Shown: positions 19,267 through 31,059, numbered from the stretch's first letter. The stretch is DNA of 64,000 nt from an uncultured Octadecabacter sp. (GCA_937891785.1 CALAGN010000149.1:124001-188000); one strand, 5' to 3'. Notes: generated by a model not told the origin, from the sequence alone. Translations and numbers: made by a program.

Positions 19267-20739
19267 TCAGATATGGCCAGTTGCCGTTTTGATGGCTGCC
19301 GCAATGCGGGCTATGCCATCTGGTATACGGGCGCTGGGGATAGAGGAATAGGCAAGGCGATAGAAATTTTGCGGCGGGTTTGCGGCTGCGAAAAAATGAT
19401 TACCTTGTTCGATCAGCACGCCATCTGCCTGCAAGGTCTTGGCCAGTGCGCTGGTATCTACACCTTCGGGCGCGCGCATCCAGAAGGACGATCCACCAAA
19501 ACTGCCCGCGCCTGCGACGGTCAGCCCGTGATCCGCGATCGCGCGATCCATGGTCCGGCGACGATCCAGATATGCTTTGCCCATGCGCCGGATCAACGCG
19601 TCGTAATGGCCGCGTGACAGGAAATAGGTCGCCGTGCGTTGGATATGTCCGGGGGGGTGGCGCAGAACGCTGGCACGCAGTGCGCGGGCTTCGCGGATGA
19701 AGGGTGCGGGGCCGACGAGGTAGCCAAGCCGCAAGCCCGGAAAGAGGGATTTCGAGAACGAGCCCACATAGATCACCCGCCCGTTGCGATCGAGAGACTT
19801 AAGCGCGGGCGAGGGGGATTTGAGGAACGACATTTCGAATTCGTAGTCGTCTTCGACGATCAGAAAGTTGTCCCGTTCTGCACGCTCCAGAAGGGCCTGG
19901 CGTCGCTGCATCGGCATGGTCGATGTGGTCGGGCACTGGTGACTGGGTGTCGCGAAGACGACATCCGTATCGGGCGGCAGGGCATCAGGGGGCAAGCCAT
20001 CGCTATCGACGGGCACAGCAGTCAAGTGACAGCGGGCTTGGGTCAGTATTCCGCGCAGGGCGGGATAACAGGGGTCTTCCACGACCGCGCGTCGCCGGCT
20101 GGTCAGCAGGACTTGTGCGGTGAGCCACAGCGCGTTTTGCGCCCCGAGCGTGAGCAGGATTTCGTCAGGTTTTGCCAGTATCCCGCGTCGTGGCAGGGTT
20201 TGGCGGGCGATGAATTCGATCAGCTTGGGGTCGTCCTGATCGTTATAGTCTGTGGTCAGTGCGTCGAAATCCTTGCGGCCCAAGGCTTCGAGCGCGCAAA
20301 GCCGCCAGTTGGCACTGTCAAACAACGTGGGGTCGGCCTGCCCATAGACAAATGGATAGCGATAACTGGCCCAGTTGCGTGGTTTGGAATGCGGTTCGCT
20401 GCCGGTGAATTTCTGCCCGATGGCGCGCGACCAATCAACGCTGCCGACCCCTGCGGCCAACGCTGGAAAACTGGGTGGTTCGGGCGCATTTTCAGAGACG
20501 AAATAACCGGAGCGCCCGCGCGAGGCGATGTAGTCGTCGGCGAGAAGTTCCGTATAGGCAAGCGTCACCGTGATCCGGCTGATCCCAAGGTGTCGCGCCA
20601 ATTTGCGTGAGCTGGGCAGCTTTTCACCACGCCGGAAGCGCCCCGACAGAATGCCCTCGGCGACCATCTGTTGAATCTGGGTTTGCAGGGTGCCTTGGGC
20701 CTGCGCGTCTAGAAAGAAGGTTTCTTCGGAAATCGCCAT
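19267..20739 (-). CDS. tauR: MocR/GntR-type PLP-domain regulator of taurine genes
   Basis: N-terminal GntR HTH (GEKLPSSRKLARHLGISRITVTLAY) plus aminotransferase-like domain; divergent to tpa. Confidence 0.88.
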   Translation of the reverse strand: MAISEETFFLDAQAQGTLQTQIQQMVAEGILSGRFRRGEKLPSSRKLARHLGISRITVTLAYTELLADDYIASRGRSGYFVSENAPEPPSFPALAAGVGSVDWSRAIGQKFTGSEPHSKPRNWASYRYPFVYGQADPTLFDSANWRLCALEALGRKDFDALTTDYNDQDDPKLIEFIARQTLPRRGILAKPDEILLTLGAQNALWLTAQVLLTSRRRAVVEDPCYPALRGILTQARCHLTAVPVDSDGLPPDALPPDTDVVFATPSHQCPTTSTMPMQRRQALLERAERDNFLIVEDDYEFEMSFLKSPSPALKSLDRNGRVIYVGSFSKSLFPGLRLGYLVGPAPFIREARALRASVLRHPPGHIQRTATYFLSRGHYDALIRRMGKAYLDRRRTMDRAIADHGLTVAGAGSFGGSSFWMRAPEGVDTSALAKTLQADGVLIEQGNHFFAAANPPQNFYRLAYSSIPSARIPDGIARIAAAIKTATGHI

Positions 20740-20748
20740 ATTGCCAAT

Positions 20749-20781
20749 CTGGATATAAATTGCGGTTCAAACTGGATGTAA
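20749..20781. promoter_or_regulatory. candidate TauR operator: direct repeats CTGGATATAA / CTGGATGTAA
   Basis: CTGGATATAA at 20749-20758 and CTGGATGTAA at 20772-20781, 23 bp apart, in the tauR-tpa intergenic region. Confidence 0.7.
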
Positions 20782-20842
20782 AGGAATTCGGTGCCTAACG
20801 CTAGCGTCTGTCAATCGTATCCCTTTTTCGGAGGTCACAACC

Positions 20843-22162
20843 ATGGCACTCGACGCTAAAAATAACTCGCTAGAAGAATTCTGGATTCCTTTCACGGACA
20901 ACCGTGGATTCAAGAAGGATCCGCGCTTAATCACTGAAGCCAAAGGCGTTTATATGACCGACCACAAGGGTGGCACGGTCATTGACGGATCGTCTGGCCT
21001 GTTCTGTTCGCCCGCAGGCCACTGTCATCCGAAAATTATCGAATCGGTGCACAAAGCGATGCAGGATCTGACCTATGTGTCGCCGTTTGGCACGGGCCAC
21101 CCGCTGTCGTTTGCGCTGGCCGAGGAAGTTGCGCGGATGACGCCGGAAGGTCTGAACAAGATATTCTTCGTTAATTCCGGCTCCGAGGCGATCGATACCG
21201 CGCTCAAGATTATCATGGCCTACAACACGGCTTGCGGCAAGAATGCGCGACACTTTATCAGCCGTGACAAGGCCTATCATGGGGTGAATATCGGCGGGGT
21301 CGCACTGAGCGGGCTTGTTAATAACCGCCGCGCGTTTTCTGTCACGATGCCGGGCGTCGTTCATATGCGCCACACATGGACCGACGAGGAGCTGAAAACG
21401 CCAGGTTGCCGCAATACAGGCGCGGATCGCGCCGAGGATTTGCAGCGCGCTGTCGATAACTTTGGTGCCGAAACGATTGCAGCGGTGTTCGTTGAGCCCG
21501 TTGCGGGGTCGTGTGGCACGCTGCCCCCGCCAAAGGGATATCTCAAGCGTCTGCGTGAATTGTGCGACAAGCACGATATTTTGCTGGTCTTTGATGAAGT
21601 AATCACCGGCTTTGGCCGCGTTGGCGGCGCGTTTGCGGCTGATGTCTTTGAGGTCACGCCTGATATCATGACGATGGCCAAGGCGCTAACAAACGGGTCG
21701 ATGCCGATGGGTGCGGTTGCGGTGCGCGATGACATCTATGAAACCGTCACCGATAAGGCGGCGATGGGCGGGATCGAGCTGTTCCACGGCTACACTTATT
21801 CCGGCCACCCTGCTGCCTGTGCTGCCGGTTTGGCGAGCATTGCGATTTACCGTGAAGAAGGCCTGTTCCAGCGCGCCGCAGATATGGCACCGTATTTCGA
21901 AAAGGCAGTGATGGAGCTGGCCGAGTTGGATGTGGTCAAGGATGTGCGCACGATTGGCATGATGGCGGGCGTCGAAATGCACGCCGGTGAAAAGCCGGGC
22001 TTGCGCGGTGTCGCGGCCCAGACTGAATTGTTCTGGAATGGCTGCCACATCAAGTTCACAGGTGACAACGCGGTTCTTGCGCCGATGTTTATCAGCGAAG
22101 AGAAGCATATCGATGAAATTGTCGATAAACTTCGCAAGACGCTTGAAGCCATTCCGACCTAA
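20843..22162 (+). CDS. tpa: taurine-pyruvate aminotransferase
   Basis: 439 aa class III aminotransferase; SLEEFWIPFTDNRGFKKDPRLI; LLVFDEVITGFGRVG; located with xsc and tauABC. Confidence 0.9.
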   Translation: MALDAKNNSLEEFWIPFTDNRGFKKDPRLITEAKGVYMTDHKGGTVIDGSSGLFCSPAGHCHPKIIESVHKAMQDLTYVSPFGTGHPLSFALAEEVARMTPEGLNKIFFVNSGSEAIDTALKIIMAYNTACGKNARHFISRDKAYHGVNIGGVALSGLVNNRRAFSVTMPGVVHMRHTWTDEELKTPGCRNTGADRAEDLQRAVDNFGAETIAAVFVEPVAGSCGTLPPPKGYLKRLRELCDKHDILLVFDEVITGFGRVGGAFAADVFEVTPDIMTMAKALTNGSMPMGAVAVRDDIYETVTDKAAMGGIELFHGYTYSGHPAACAAGLASIAIYREEGLFQRAADMAPYFEKAVMELAELDVVKDVRTIGMMAGVEMHAGEKPGLRGVAAQTELFWNGCHIKFTGDNAVLAPMFISEEKHIDEIVDKLRKTLEAIPT

Positions 22163-22168
22163 GTTTTA

Positions 22169-22202
22169 GGGCGCATCCGGGGAAATCCGGATGCGCCCTT
22201 TT
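22169..22202 (+). terminator. Rho-independent terminator after tpa
   Basis: GGGCGCATCCGG-GGAAAT-CCGGATGCGCCC followed by TTTT; perfect 12-bp stem. Confidence 0.9.
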
Positions 22203-22254
22203 CTATTCTGGGGTTGGACGTCGGCGCGAAACGTGCTCAGTTTAACGCTGGACG

Positions 22255-22327
22255 GCCCCGCATGCGGGGCGACACGAACGGATGAGGCAGGGTTAACCTG
22301 TCCGACGTAATTCGGCCCGCACGGGCC
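22255..22327 (+). promoter_or_regulatory. palindrome-rich tauA leader
   Basis: GCCCCGCATGCGGGGC (22255-22270), GGTTAACC (22291-22298), GGCCCG-CA-CGGGCC (22314-22327). Confidence 0.5.
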
Positions 22328-22347
22328 ACCAACATGGGAGACGATAC

Positions 22348-23361
22348 ATGAAACTCACTTCAAAGCTGATGGGTGCTGCTGCTGGCCTTGCCCTTTTGAC
22401 TGGCGCACAATCGGCTGTTGCCGAAGCCCATTTGACAGAAATTACTGTCGCCTATTTCCTTGAGTGGCCAATGCCATTCCAGTTTGCAAAAGTGAACGGC
22501 ACTTATGACGAAGCCATGGGTGTGACCGTAAACTGGGTCAGCTTTGACACCGGTACGGCGATGTCGGCTGCAATGGCGTCCGGCGACGTTCAGATTTCCG
22601 TCAGCCAAGGTATCCCGCCATTCGTGGTCGCGGCATCCGCGGGTCAAGACATTCAGGTTGTCGATGTTGCTGTATCTTACGCTGACAACGATAACTGCGT
22701 TGTGGCCGAAAACCGCGAGATTGACGCATCTACCGCAGCCGATCTGGCTGGTTCCAAGGTTGCTGTGCCGCTGGGCACTGCCGCGCACTATGGCTTCCTG
22801 CGCCAGATGGACCACTTTGGTGTTGATGTTGCCAGCCTTGAAGTCGTTGACATGTCCCCTGCTGATGGCGCTGCCGCGCTTGCACAGGGTCAGGTTGATA
22901 TGGCCTGTGGTTGGGGTGGTGCGCTGCGCCGCATGCTTGAGCATGGTAACGTGCTGCTGACCGGCGATGAAAAGACCGCACTTGGTATTCTTGTGTTCGA
23001 CGCGACGACAGTCTCGGCTGACTTTGCCGCCGAAGAAGGCGAATTGCTGAGCAAATTTTTGGCCGTCACAGCCGAAGCCAACGCCGTCTGGAATGCTGGC
23101 GGTGCAGACGCCCAAGCAATGATCCCTGTGATCGCTGCGGATTCAGGTATGGACGTAGCTGCAACTGCTGAAACCATGGCAACATTCGTGTTCCCAAGCG
23201 TCGAAGACCAGCTGGGTGCCGCATGGTTGGGCGGCAACGCTGCGACCTTTATGAAGGGCGTCGCTGACGTGTTCGTGGAGTCCGGTTCCATCGACGGTGC
23301 ACTGGACAGCTATGAAGGTGCGGTAAACGTCGGACCGCTGACTGCCGCAAACGAGATGTAA
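22348..23361 (+). CDS. tauA: taurine ABC transporter substrate-binding protein
   Basis: Signal peptide (MKLTSKLMGAAAGLALLTGAQSAVAEA) and NitT/TauT-type SBP sequence; operon context. Confidence 0.92.
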   Translation: MKLTSKLMGAAAGLALLTGAQSAVAEAHLTEITVAYFLEWPMPFQFAKVNGTYDEAMGVTVNWVSFDTGTAMSAAMASGDVQISVSQGIPPFVVAASAGQDIQVVDVAVSYADNDNCVVAENREIDASTAADLAGSKVAVPLGTAAHYGFLRQMDHFGVDVASLEVVDMSPADGAAALAQGQVDMACGWGGALRRMLEHGNVLLTGDEKTALGILVFDATTVSADFAAEEGELLSKFLAVTAEANAVWNAGGADAQAMIPVIAADSGMDVAATAETMATFVFPSVEDQLGAAWLGGNAATFMKGVADVFVESGSIDGALDSYEGAVNVGPLTAANEM

Positions 23362-23370
23362 GACCAAACT

Positions 23371-23401
23371 GGCGGCGCGGGGAAACCATCCCTGCGCCGC
23401 C
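23371..23401 (+). other. tauA-tauB intercistronic stem-loop
   Basis: GGCGGCGCGGGG-AAACCAT-CCCTGCGCCGCC, 12-bp stem with one G-T pair, no T-tract. Confidence 0.7.
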
Positions 23402-23472
23402 ATTCCCGTCATATGCGTTTTCGGCAAAGCCATCCGGGCGGTGGCCTTTCCGAAAACACGTTGGGGTAGGGC

Positions 23473-24282
23473 ATGACCGGACTAGCAATCGACAGTATTT
23501 CAATGCGCTTTGAGTTGCCAAACGGTGGTTCTGTGCAGGCGTTAAAAAACATCAGTCTGAATATCCAGCAGGGCGAGTTGATGAGCGTGCTTGGCCCCTC
23601 GGGCTGTGGCAAGACGACCTTGCTTAATATTGTTGCGGGCTTTTTGGCCCCGACTGAAGGCAAGATCGAAATGAATGGTCATGTGGTGCATGGGCCGGAC
23701 GCCGAACGCGGCATGGTGTTCCAGCAAGGCGCGTTGTTTGAATGGATGTCGGTGCGCGAAAACGTCAGCTTTGGCCCGCGCATGGCGGGTAAGAAGGCGC
23801 GAGATTACAACGACAACGTCAATCATTTGTTGGACGTGGTTGGCCTTCAGGACTTCAAGGAAAAGGCGATTTACGAATTGTCGGGCGGCATGCAGCAACG
23901 TGTGGCCTTGGCCCGCTGTCTGGCCAATGATCCCGACGTTATTTTGATGGATGAACCGCTGGGTGCGCTTGACGCGCTGACCCGTGAAAAGATGCAGGGC
24001 CTTGTGCTGAAGCTGTGGAAAGAGACCGGCAAGACCATCATCTTGATCACTCACTCGGTCGAGGAAGCGTTGTTGCTGGGCGAACGTCTGTTGGTCATGG
24101 CACCACGTCCGGGCCGTATCCACAAAGAATATCGCCTGCCGTTTGCCGATATGGGCGTGGATGCTGATCTACGCGAGGTCAAAAAGCACCCCGATTACAA
24201 CAAGACCCGCGAAGAAATTCTGTCGATGATCTGGGACATGGAAGAAGAGATTATGGGCCGGACAGAGGGAGACGCAAAATGA
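23473..24282 (+). CDS. tauB: taurine ABC transporter ATP-binding protein
   Basis: GPSGCGKTT, LSGGMQQRVALARCL, MDEPLGALDA. Confidence 0.93.
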   Translation: MTGLAIDSISMRFELPNGGSVQALKNISLNIQQGELMSVLGPSGCGKTTLLNIVAGFLAPTEGKIEMNGHVVHGPDAERGMVFQQGALFEWMSVRENVSFGPRMAGKKARDYNDNVNHLLDVVGLQDFKEKAIYELSGGMQQRVALARCLANDPDVILMDEPLGALDALTREKMQGLVLKLWKETGKTIILITHSVEEALLLGERLLVMAPRPGRIHKEYRLPFADMGVDADLREVKKHPDYNKTREEILSMIWDMEEEIMGRTEGDAK

Positions 24283-25598
24283 CATTATTGTTGGAACTTT
24301 GGTCGGAGCTGGTTCTTGTTCTCAAGACGCTCGCCTATGCCGTTCCCTATATCGCGGCCTATGTTGGCATTGTCCTTCTCACGGCGTTCATCTGGCAAGC
24401 CATCAAGCGGTTCGTGACGCCCAAACATGACTATGGCTCGCTTAAGACCGTGACGTTTGGCGACGAAAGCGCGGTGTCGTCCAACACTGTCGCATCGGTC
24501 GTGTCGATCCTGTTTATCTTTGTGATGTGGGGCTCGTTTACTGGCACAAAGCTATTGCCCGGTTTCTTGCATGTGCCGGGGGCCTACACCGGCACGGACA
24601 GCTTTACCTACACGGCGCAAAACGGCGATGGCGCAAGCACGCAAGCCACTGTGGATGTTGTGGTGTTTGCGCTCGGTGAAGACGTCGATGCGCCCCAAGC
24701 CAGCGGTGAAAATGACAGCGTTGCCATTCAGGCCTACCGCAGCGAATTGGTCCGTTGGGACGAAAACGATGCGCTGACCCGCGATAATGGTGCCGTGATT
24801 ACGATGGTGGATGGCAAGCCGATCAGCCAAGGCAGCGCCGTTGATGTGGGTTTTGCGCGCGTCAGCCTGACAAGTCGTGGCACGCTGAATGTGTCACCCG
24901 ACAAGGGCTGGCAGATGGAGCCGATCTGGCTGCCACCGCCCGAAGATGTCTGGGCCCGAATCAAAGAAATTTCGACCGACGGTTTCCGCAACTCGACGTT
25001 GGCTGAACACCTTGGGTTCTCGTTGTTTCGCGTGATCGTTGGTTTCATCCTTGGTGCAATGGTTGGCATTCCGCTGGGTTATGCCATGGGTCTGTCAGAT
25101 TGGTTCCGTGGCTGGTTTGACCCGATTGTGGAATTCATGCGCCCTGTGCCGCCACTTGCCCTGATCCCGCTGGTGATCTTGTGGGCCGGGATCGGTGAAG
25201 TCGGCAAAATTATCCTGCTGTTCTTGGCCGCCCTTTGGATCATGGCGATCGCGGCCCGTTCCGGTGTGTCCGGTGTACGTATTACCAAAGTCCATGCGGC
25301 CTATTCGCTGGGCGCATCGAAATGGCAGATCATGCGCCACGTGATTATCCCAAATTCGCTGCCGGAAATCTTTACCGGCGCGCGGGTCGCGATGGGGGTT
25401 TGCTGGGGGACGGTTGTTGCCGCTGAACTGGTCGCTGCTGAAAAAGGGGCGGGTATGATGATCATGACCGCGTCAAAGTTTCAGATCACATCGATCGTGA
25501 TCGCCGGTATCATTCTGATCGGGATCATCGGTTTCAGCATCGACATGCTGATGCGCTGGGCTGAACGTCTGTTGGTGCCTTGGAAGGGCAAAGGCTGA
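24279..25598 (+). CDS. tauC: taurine ABC transporter permease with N-terminal extension and inserted periplasmic segment
   Basis: C-terminal half is a TauC/SsuC permease (EAA loop VHAAYSLGASKWQIMRHVIIPNSLPEIF); about 115-residue insertion contains GTDSFTYTAQNGDGASTQATVDVVV. Confidence 0.9.
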   Translation: MTLLLELWSELVLVLKTLAYAVPYIAAYVGIVLLTAFIWQAIKRFVTPKHDYGSLKTVTFGDESAVSSNTVASVVSILFIFVMWGSFTGTKLLPGFLHVPGAYTGTDSFTYTAQNGDGASTQATVDVVVFALGEDVDAPQASGENDSVAIQAYRSELVRWDENDALTRDNGAVITMVDGKPISQGSAVDVGFARVSLTSRGTLNVSPDKGWQMEPIWLPPPEDVWARIKEISTDGFRNSTLAEHLGFSLFRVIVGFILGAMVGIPLGYAMGLSDWFRGWFDPIVEFMRPVPPLALIPLVILWAGIGEVGKIILLFLAALWIMAIAARSGVSGVRITKVHAAYSLGASKWQIMRHVIIPNSLPEIFTGARVAMGVCWGTVVAAELVAAEKGAGMMIMTASKFQITSIVIAGIILIGIIGFSIDMLMRWAERLLVPWKGKG

Positions 25599-25635
25599 AT
25601 TCGCCGAAAGTACTTTTCGGAAAATCAAACAAAGC

Positions 25636-25666
25636 GGGGCAGGGTGGTAAAACCTCTGCCCCTTTT
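25636..25666 (+). terminator. Rho-independent terminator after tauC
   Basis: GGGGCAG ... CTGCCCC followed by TTTT. Confidence 0.85.
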
Positions 25667-25699
25667 GCTTGGGCGGCTTTAGGTTTGCGACAAACCTGA

Positions 25700-27007
<1,308 letters not shown>

Positions 27008-27071
27008 CCCTTGACCTTCCCGTGACTGGAACCTCTATGTGGGGGGTGAACACGAGGCAAGGAGCCATGCT

Positions 27072-29525
27072 ATGGGCGAGCAGACCACACTGAATTTCGA
27101 GATCGACGGCATGAGTTGCGGAGCTTGCGTCGGTCGCGCCGAAAGGGCGATTGCCGCCGTGCAGGGTGTCACCCGCGCCGAGGTGAATTTGGCAAATGCC
27201 AGCGCGCGCGTCACGGTTGACGGTGTCGATGCGGCCCGTGCTGTGAGCGGGGCCTTGCGCGCGGCAGGTTATCCGGCAGTGCCGCACAAAGTGCATTTGC
27301 AGATCGACGGGATGACTTGCGCGTCGTGTTTGGCCAAGGTCGAGGGCGCATTGAATGATGTGTCCGGTGTGACCACGGCTAATGTAAATTTGGCGAGCGG
27401 CGTGGCGAGTGTGACCATGCTGATCAGTGATACGTCTGCACTGATCGCTGCTGTCCAAAGCGTTGGCTATTCGGCGACCCCTGTAAATGACACCGCGCGC
27501 CCTGTGGATCGCAACGCTGACGACGCCCGCCGCCTTGGCTGGCGCGTGCTGGTCGCAGCCGCGCTGACCTTGCCGATTTTCGTCATTGAAATGGGCGGGC
27601 ATTTGTTTCCGGCAGTGCATCACTGGATCAACCGCGTTGTAGGCATGCAAGACAGCTGGCTGATCCAGTTCGTACTGGCGACACTGGTGCTGGCTGTGCC
27701 GGGTGCTGGGTTTTTCGCCAAGGGCGTTCCTGCCTTGCTGCGCGGTGGGCCTGATATGAACGCGCTTGTGGTCATGGGCACGAGTGCTGCGTGGTTGTTT
27801 TCGACGATCGCCGTGTTTCGCCCGCAATGGCTACCCGATGGCACGATCGCCGTCTATTTTGAAGCGGCGGCAGCAATTGTCACGCTGATCCTTTTGGGCC
27901 GCTGGCTTGAGGCGCGCGCCAAAGGGCGCACGGGCGCGGCCATTCGTAAACTGGTCGGCTTGCGCCCTGCAACGGCGCGGGTGGAACGTGACGGCGATGT
28001 CGTCGAAGTTTCGGTCGCGGATGTAAAGCGTGGCGACATCTTGCAGGTCCGTCCAGGGGAACGGATTGCGGTGGATGGTGTGCTGCGCGAAGGCACAAGC
28101 TGGGTCGATGAAAGCATGATTACCGGCGAGCCGGTTCCGGTGGAAAAGACCAAGGGCGCGATGCTGGTTGGTGGCACGGTGAACGGCAACGGCGCATTGC
28201 GGATGCGCGCGACGGCTGTTGGCGCGGACACGATGCTGGCGCGGATTATCGCAATGGTCGAAGAAGCCCAAGGTGCGCGTCTTCCGGTGCAGGATCTGGT
28301 GAACTGGATCACATCGTGGTTTGTGCCTGCGGTGATGGTGATTGCCGCTTTGACGGTCGTGGTCTGGTTCGTGTTTGGCCCGGCACCTGCACTGCCGTTT
28401 GCGTTGGTTGCGGGCGTGTCGGTGCTGATTATCGCCTGCCCTTGCGCCATGGGACTGGCCACGCCGACGTCGATCATGGTTGGCACGGGACGCGCGGCGG
28501 AACTGGGCGTGTTGTTTCGCCAGGGGGATGCGTTGCAGGCCTTGCAGGGTGTGTCAGTGGTGGCATTTGACAAGACCGGCACGTTGACCGAAGGGCGGCC
28601 TATTTTGACGGATATCACTGCATTGGACGGCGATGAAGACGCGCTATTGGCGCAGGTCGCAGCCGTCGAGGCATTGTCAGAGCACCCCTTGGGTCGCGCG
28701 ATTGTGCAAACGGCCAAGGACAAAGGGCTGACGCTGCCAGCGGTCCGTGACTTCGCGGCGATCACTGGTTTTGGTTTGCGCGCGACTACGGACGCAGGGT
28801 TGGTGCTGGTGGGTGCCGCGCGTTTGCTCGTGCGTGAAGGGGTTGATACGGGGCCGCTAGCACAGATGGCTGATCGGCTGGCGCAGCAGGGTAAAACGCC
28901 GATGTTGGTGGCGATTGACGGGCGCGCGGTAGGCATCCTGGCGGTGGCGGATCGCGCCAAGCCAACCGCCAAGGCGACCGTTGCCGCGCTGCATGCGCGC
29001 GGCTTGCGGGTTGCGATGATCACGGGGGATACGGCTGCAACGGCGCAGGTGATCGCCGACGAATTAGGGATTGATCAGGTCATTGCCGAAGTATTGCCCG
29101 AGGGCAAAGTGGACGCCGTTAAGGCGTTGCAACTGAGCGGCTCCAAGGTCGCGTTTGTCGGTGATGGTATCAACGACGCACCGGCGCTGGCGACGGCTGA
29201 TGTGGGTGTCGCGATTGGCACGGGCACGGATGTCGCTGTCGAAAGTGCCGATGTGGTGTTGATGTCAGGCGATCCGTCCGGCGTGGTCAATGCGATTGCC
29301 GTCAGCCGTGCGACGCTGCGCAATATCAAGCAAAACCTTGGCTGGGCGTTTGGTTATAACGTGCTGTTGATCCCCGTCGCGGCGGGCATTTTGTTTCCGC
29401 TGTGGGGTGTGACGCTGTCACCACAACTGGCGGCGGGCGCAATGGCGATGTCCAGCGTTCTGGTGCTGGCCAATGCGCTGCGTTTGCGCTGGGTACGGCC
29501 TGCGGTTGTCAAAGGAGTAGTGTGA
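27072..29525 (+). CDS. copA: copper-translocating P1B-type ATPase
   Basis: Two HMA motifs ([20 protein letters not shown]), CPC ([13 protein letters not shown]), [17 protein letters not shown]. Confidence 0.94.
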   Translation: MGEQTTLNFEIDGMSCGACVGRAERAIAAVQGVTRAEVNLANASARVTVDGVDAARAVSGALRAAGYPAVPHKVHLQIDGMTCASCLAKVEGALNDVSGVTTANVNLASGVASVTMLISDTSALIAAVQSVGYSATPVNDTARPVDRNADDARRLGWRVLVAAALTLPIFVIEMGGHLFPAVHHWINRVVGMQDSWLIQFVLATLVLAVPGAGFFAKGVPALLRGGPDMNALVVMGTSAAWLFSTIAVFRPQWLPDGTIAVYFEAAAAIVTLILLGRWLEARAKGRTGAAIRKLVGLRPATARVERDGDVVEVSVADVKRGDILQVRPGERIAVDGVLREGTSWVDESMITGEPVPVEKTKGAMLVGGTVNGNGALRMRATAVGADTMLARIIAMVEEAQGARLPVQDLVNWITSWFVPAVMVIAALTVVVWFVFGPAPALPFALVAGVSVLIIACPCAMGLATPTSIMVGTGRAAELGVLFRQGDALQALQGVSVVAFDKTGTLTEGRPILTDITALDGDEDALLAQVAAVEALSEHPLGRAIVQTAKDKGLTLPAVRDFAAITGFGLRATTDAGLVLVGAARLLVREGVDTGPLAQMADRLAQQGKTPMLVAIDGRAVGILAVADRAKPTAKATVAALHARGLRVAMITGDTAATAQVIADELGIDQVIAEVLPEGKVDAVKALQLSGSKVAFVGDGINDAPALATADVGVAIGTGTDVAVESADVVLMSGDPSGVVNAIAVSRATLRNIKQNLGWAFGYNVLLIPVAAGILFPLWGVTLSPQLAAGAMAMSSVLVLANALRLRWVRPAVVKGVV

Positions 29526-29908
29526 TGAATATCGGCGAAGTAAGTGAGCGGACCGGACTGCCCGCCAAGACGATCCGCTATTACGAAGATATCGGATTGG
29601 TCACGCCACAACGCGCCGCCAACAGCTATCGCGAATTCCGCGAGAGCGACGTGCACAAGCTGGCGTTCCTGGGCAATGCGCGGGGTCTTGGTTTTTCGAT
29701 CGAGGATTGCCGCGCCTTGTTGACTCTGTGGGAAGACCGCAGCCGTGCAAGCGGCGACGTTCGCCAGATCGCCAAGGATCATCTGGTTGAAATCGAAAGT
29801 AAAATCGCAGGGCTGCAAGCGATGCGCGCCACATTGTCAGATCTGGTCTCGGCCTGCGCGGGCGATGATCGTCCTGATTGTCCGATCCTCAAAGGGCTGG
29901 CGGGCTAA
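29525..29908 (+). CDS. MerR-family Cu(I)-responsive regulator (CueR/HmrR-like)
   Basis: [27 protein letters not shown]-terminal CAGDDRPDCPIL metal-binding motif; overlaps copA stop. Confidence 0.92.
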   Translation: MNIGEVSERTGLPAKTIRYYEDIGLVTPQRAANSYREFRESDVHKLAFLGNARGLGFSIEDCRALLTLWEDRSRASGDVRQIAKDHLVEIESKIAGLQAMRATLSDLVSACAGDDRPDCPILKGLAG

Positions 29909-31059
29909 AGCCGCGCGGTAAGCCGGTGCAGCATTTTGAGGCATTGATCAAGCTGGTCCAATGCGACGAATTCGTCTGGTTTATGCGCCTGCGCGATGGA
30001 CCCCGGCCCGCAAACGACCACATCAACACCTAGGTTTTGAAAAAGGCCTGCTTCGGTTCCAAATGGCACGGTGTCGGCACCGTTGGCCCCTGTCAATTCC
30101 ATCACCAGATCGCGCGCGGCGTTTTCGGGCATCGGTTCAAGGCCCGCAACTTCGCCCAAGGTTTCGGTGCGGATCGTCGCATCGGGGTTCACGGCTTGCA
30201 TCGCGGGTAATAGGCTGTGGGTGCAATAGTCATGCAAGTTGCGCTTAACGAGTTCGGCATCGCTGGGCTGCACGGGGCGCATTTCCCAATCAACGTGCGC
30301 CTTGCCGGGGATCACGTTATGGGCAACACCACCGTGTAACCCGCCCGTGTTGATCGTGGTCCAAGCCGGATCAAACCGGCTGTCAGCGGGTGCGCGGGCG
30401 CGCAATTGGTCCTTGAGATCAAGCAGGCGCGCCACGTACCGCGCGGCGTATTCAACAGCGTTTACGCCAAGGTCGGGGGATGATCCGTGCCCTTCCAGAC
30501 CAGTAAAATGGGTGGTGTATTCAAAGCAGCCTTTGTGCCCTTCGATCACCCGCATCTCGGTCGGCTCGCCGATGATCGCCAAGGCTGGGCGCAGACCTTT
30601 TTCACGCAAATGTTCGGCCAATGCCGTGCCACCAATGCAGCCGGTTTCTTCGTCATAGGTAAATGCGAAATGCAGCGGGCGGGTATTCACGGCAGCGGCG
30701 AATGTGGGGGCCATGGCGACACAGGCGGCGATGAACCCTTTCATGTCGCAGGTGCCACGCCCGTATAACGCGCCGTCCCGTTCATCCATTACGAACGGGT
30801 CGCTGGTCCAATCCTGATCGGCCACGGGCACCACATCGGTGTGGCCCGACAGTATGATCCCACCGTCGCCCTCGGGGCCAAGGGTGGCGAACAGATTAGC
30901 CTTTTTGCCGGTTTCGTCATGCTGGATTTCAATGCGTGCACCTGCGTCCGTCAAAAGCGTTGCAAGGTGGACGATCATCGCTAGATTGCTATCCACTGAC
31001 ACTGTGGGAAAGGCGATCAGATCGCGCAGGATATCGGTTGTTTTACGAAGGTCGCTCAT
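29905..31059 (-). CDS. argE: acetylornithine deacetylase (M20 peptidase family)
   Basis: MSDLRKTTDILRDLIAFPTVS; LSGHTDVVPV; GRGTCDMKGF; DEETGCIGG. Confidence 0.88.
   Translation of the reverse strand: MSDLRKTTDILRDLIAFPTVSVDSNLAMIVHLATLLTDAGARIEIQHDETGKKANLFATLGPEGDGGIILSGHTDVVPVADQDWTSDPFVMDERDGALYGRGTCDMKGFIAACVAMAPTFAAAVNTRPLHFAFTYDEETGCIGGTALAEHLREKGLRPALAIIGEPTEMRVIEGHKGCFEYTTHFTGLEGHGSSPDLGVNAVEYAARYVARLLDLKDQLRARAPADSRFDPAWTTINTGGLHGGVAHNVIPGKAHVDWEMRPVQPSDAELVKRNLHDYCTHSLLPAMQAVNPDATIRTETLGEVAGLEPMPENAARDLVMELTGANGADTVPFGTEAGLFQNLGVDVVVCGPGSIAQAHKPDEFVALDQLDQCLKMLHRLTARL

Noticed and set aside
27854-29023. 389-aa minus-strand ORF opposite copA
   Set aside because: Ser/Thr/Ala-rich antisense frame of the CopA coding sequence with no domain.
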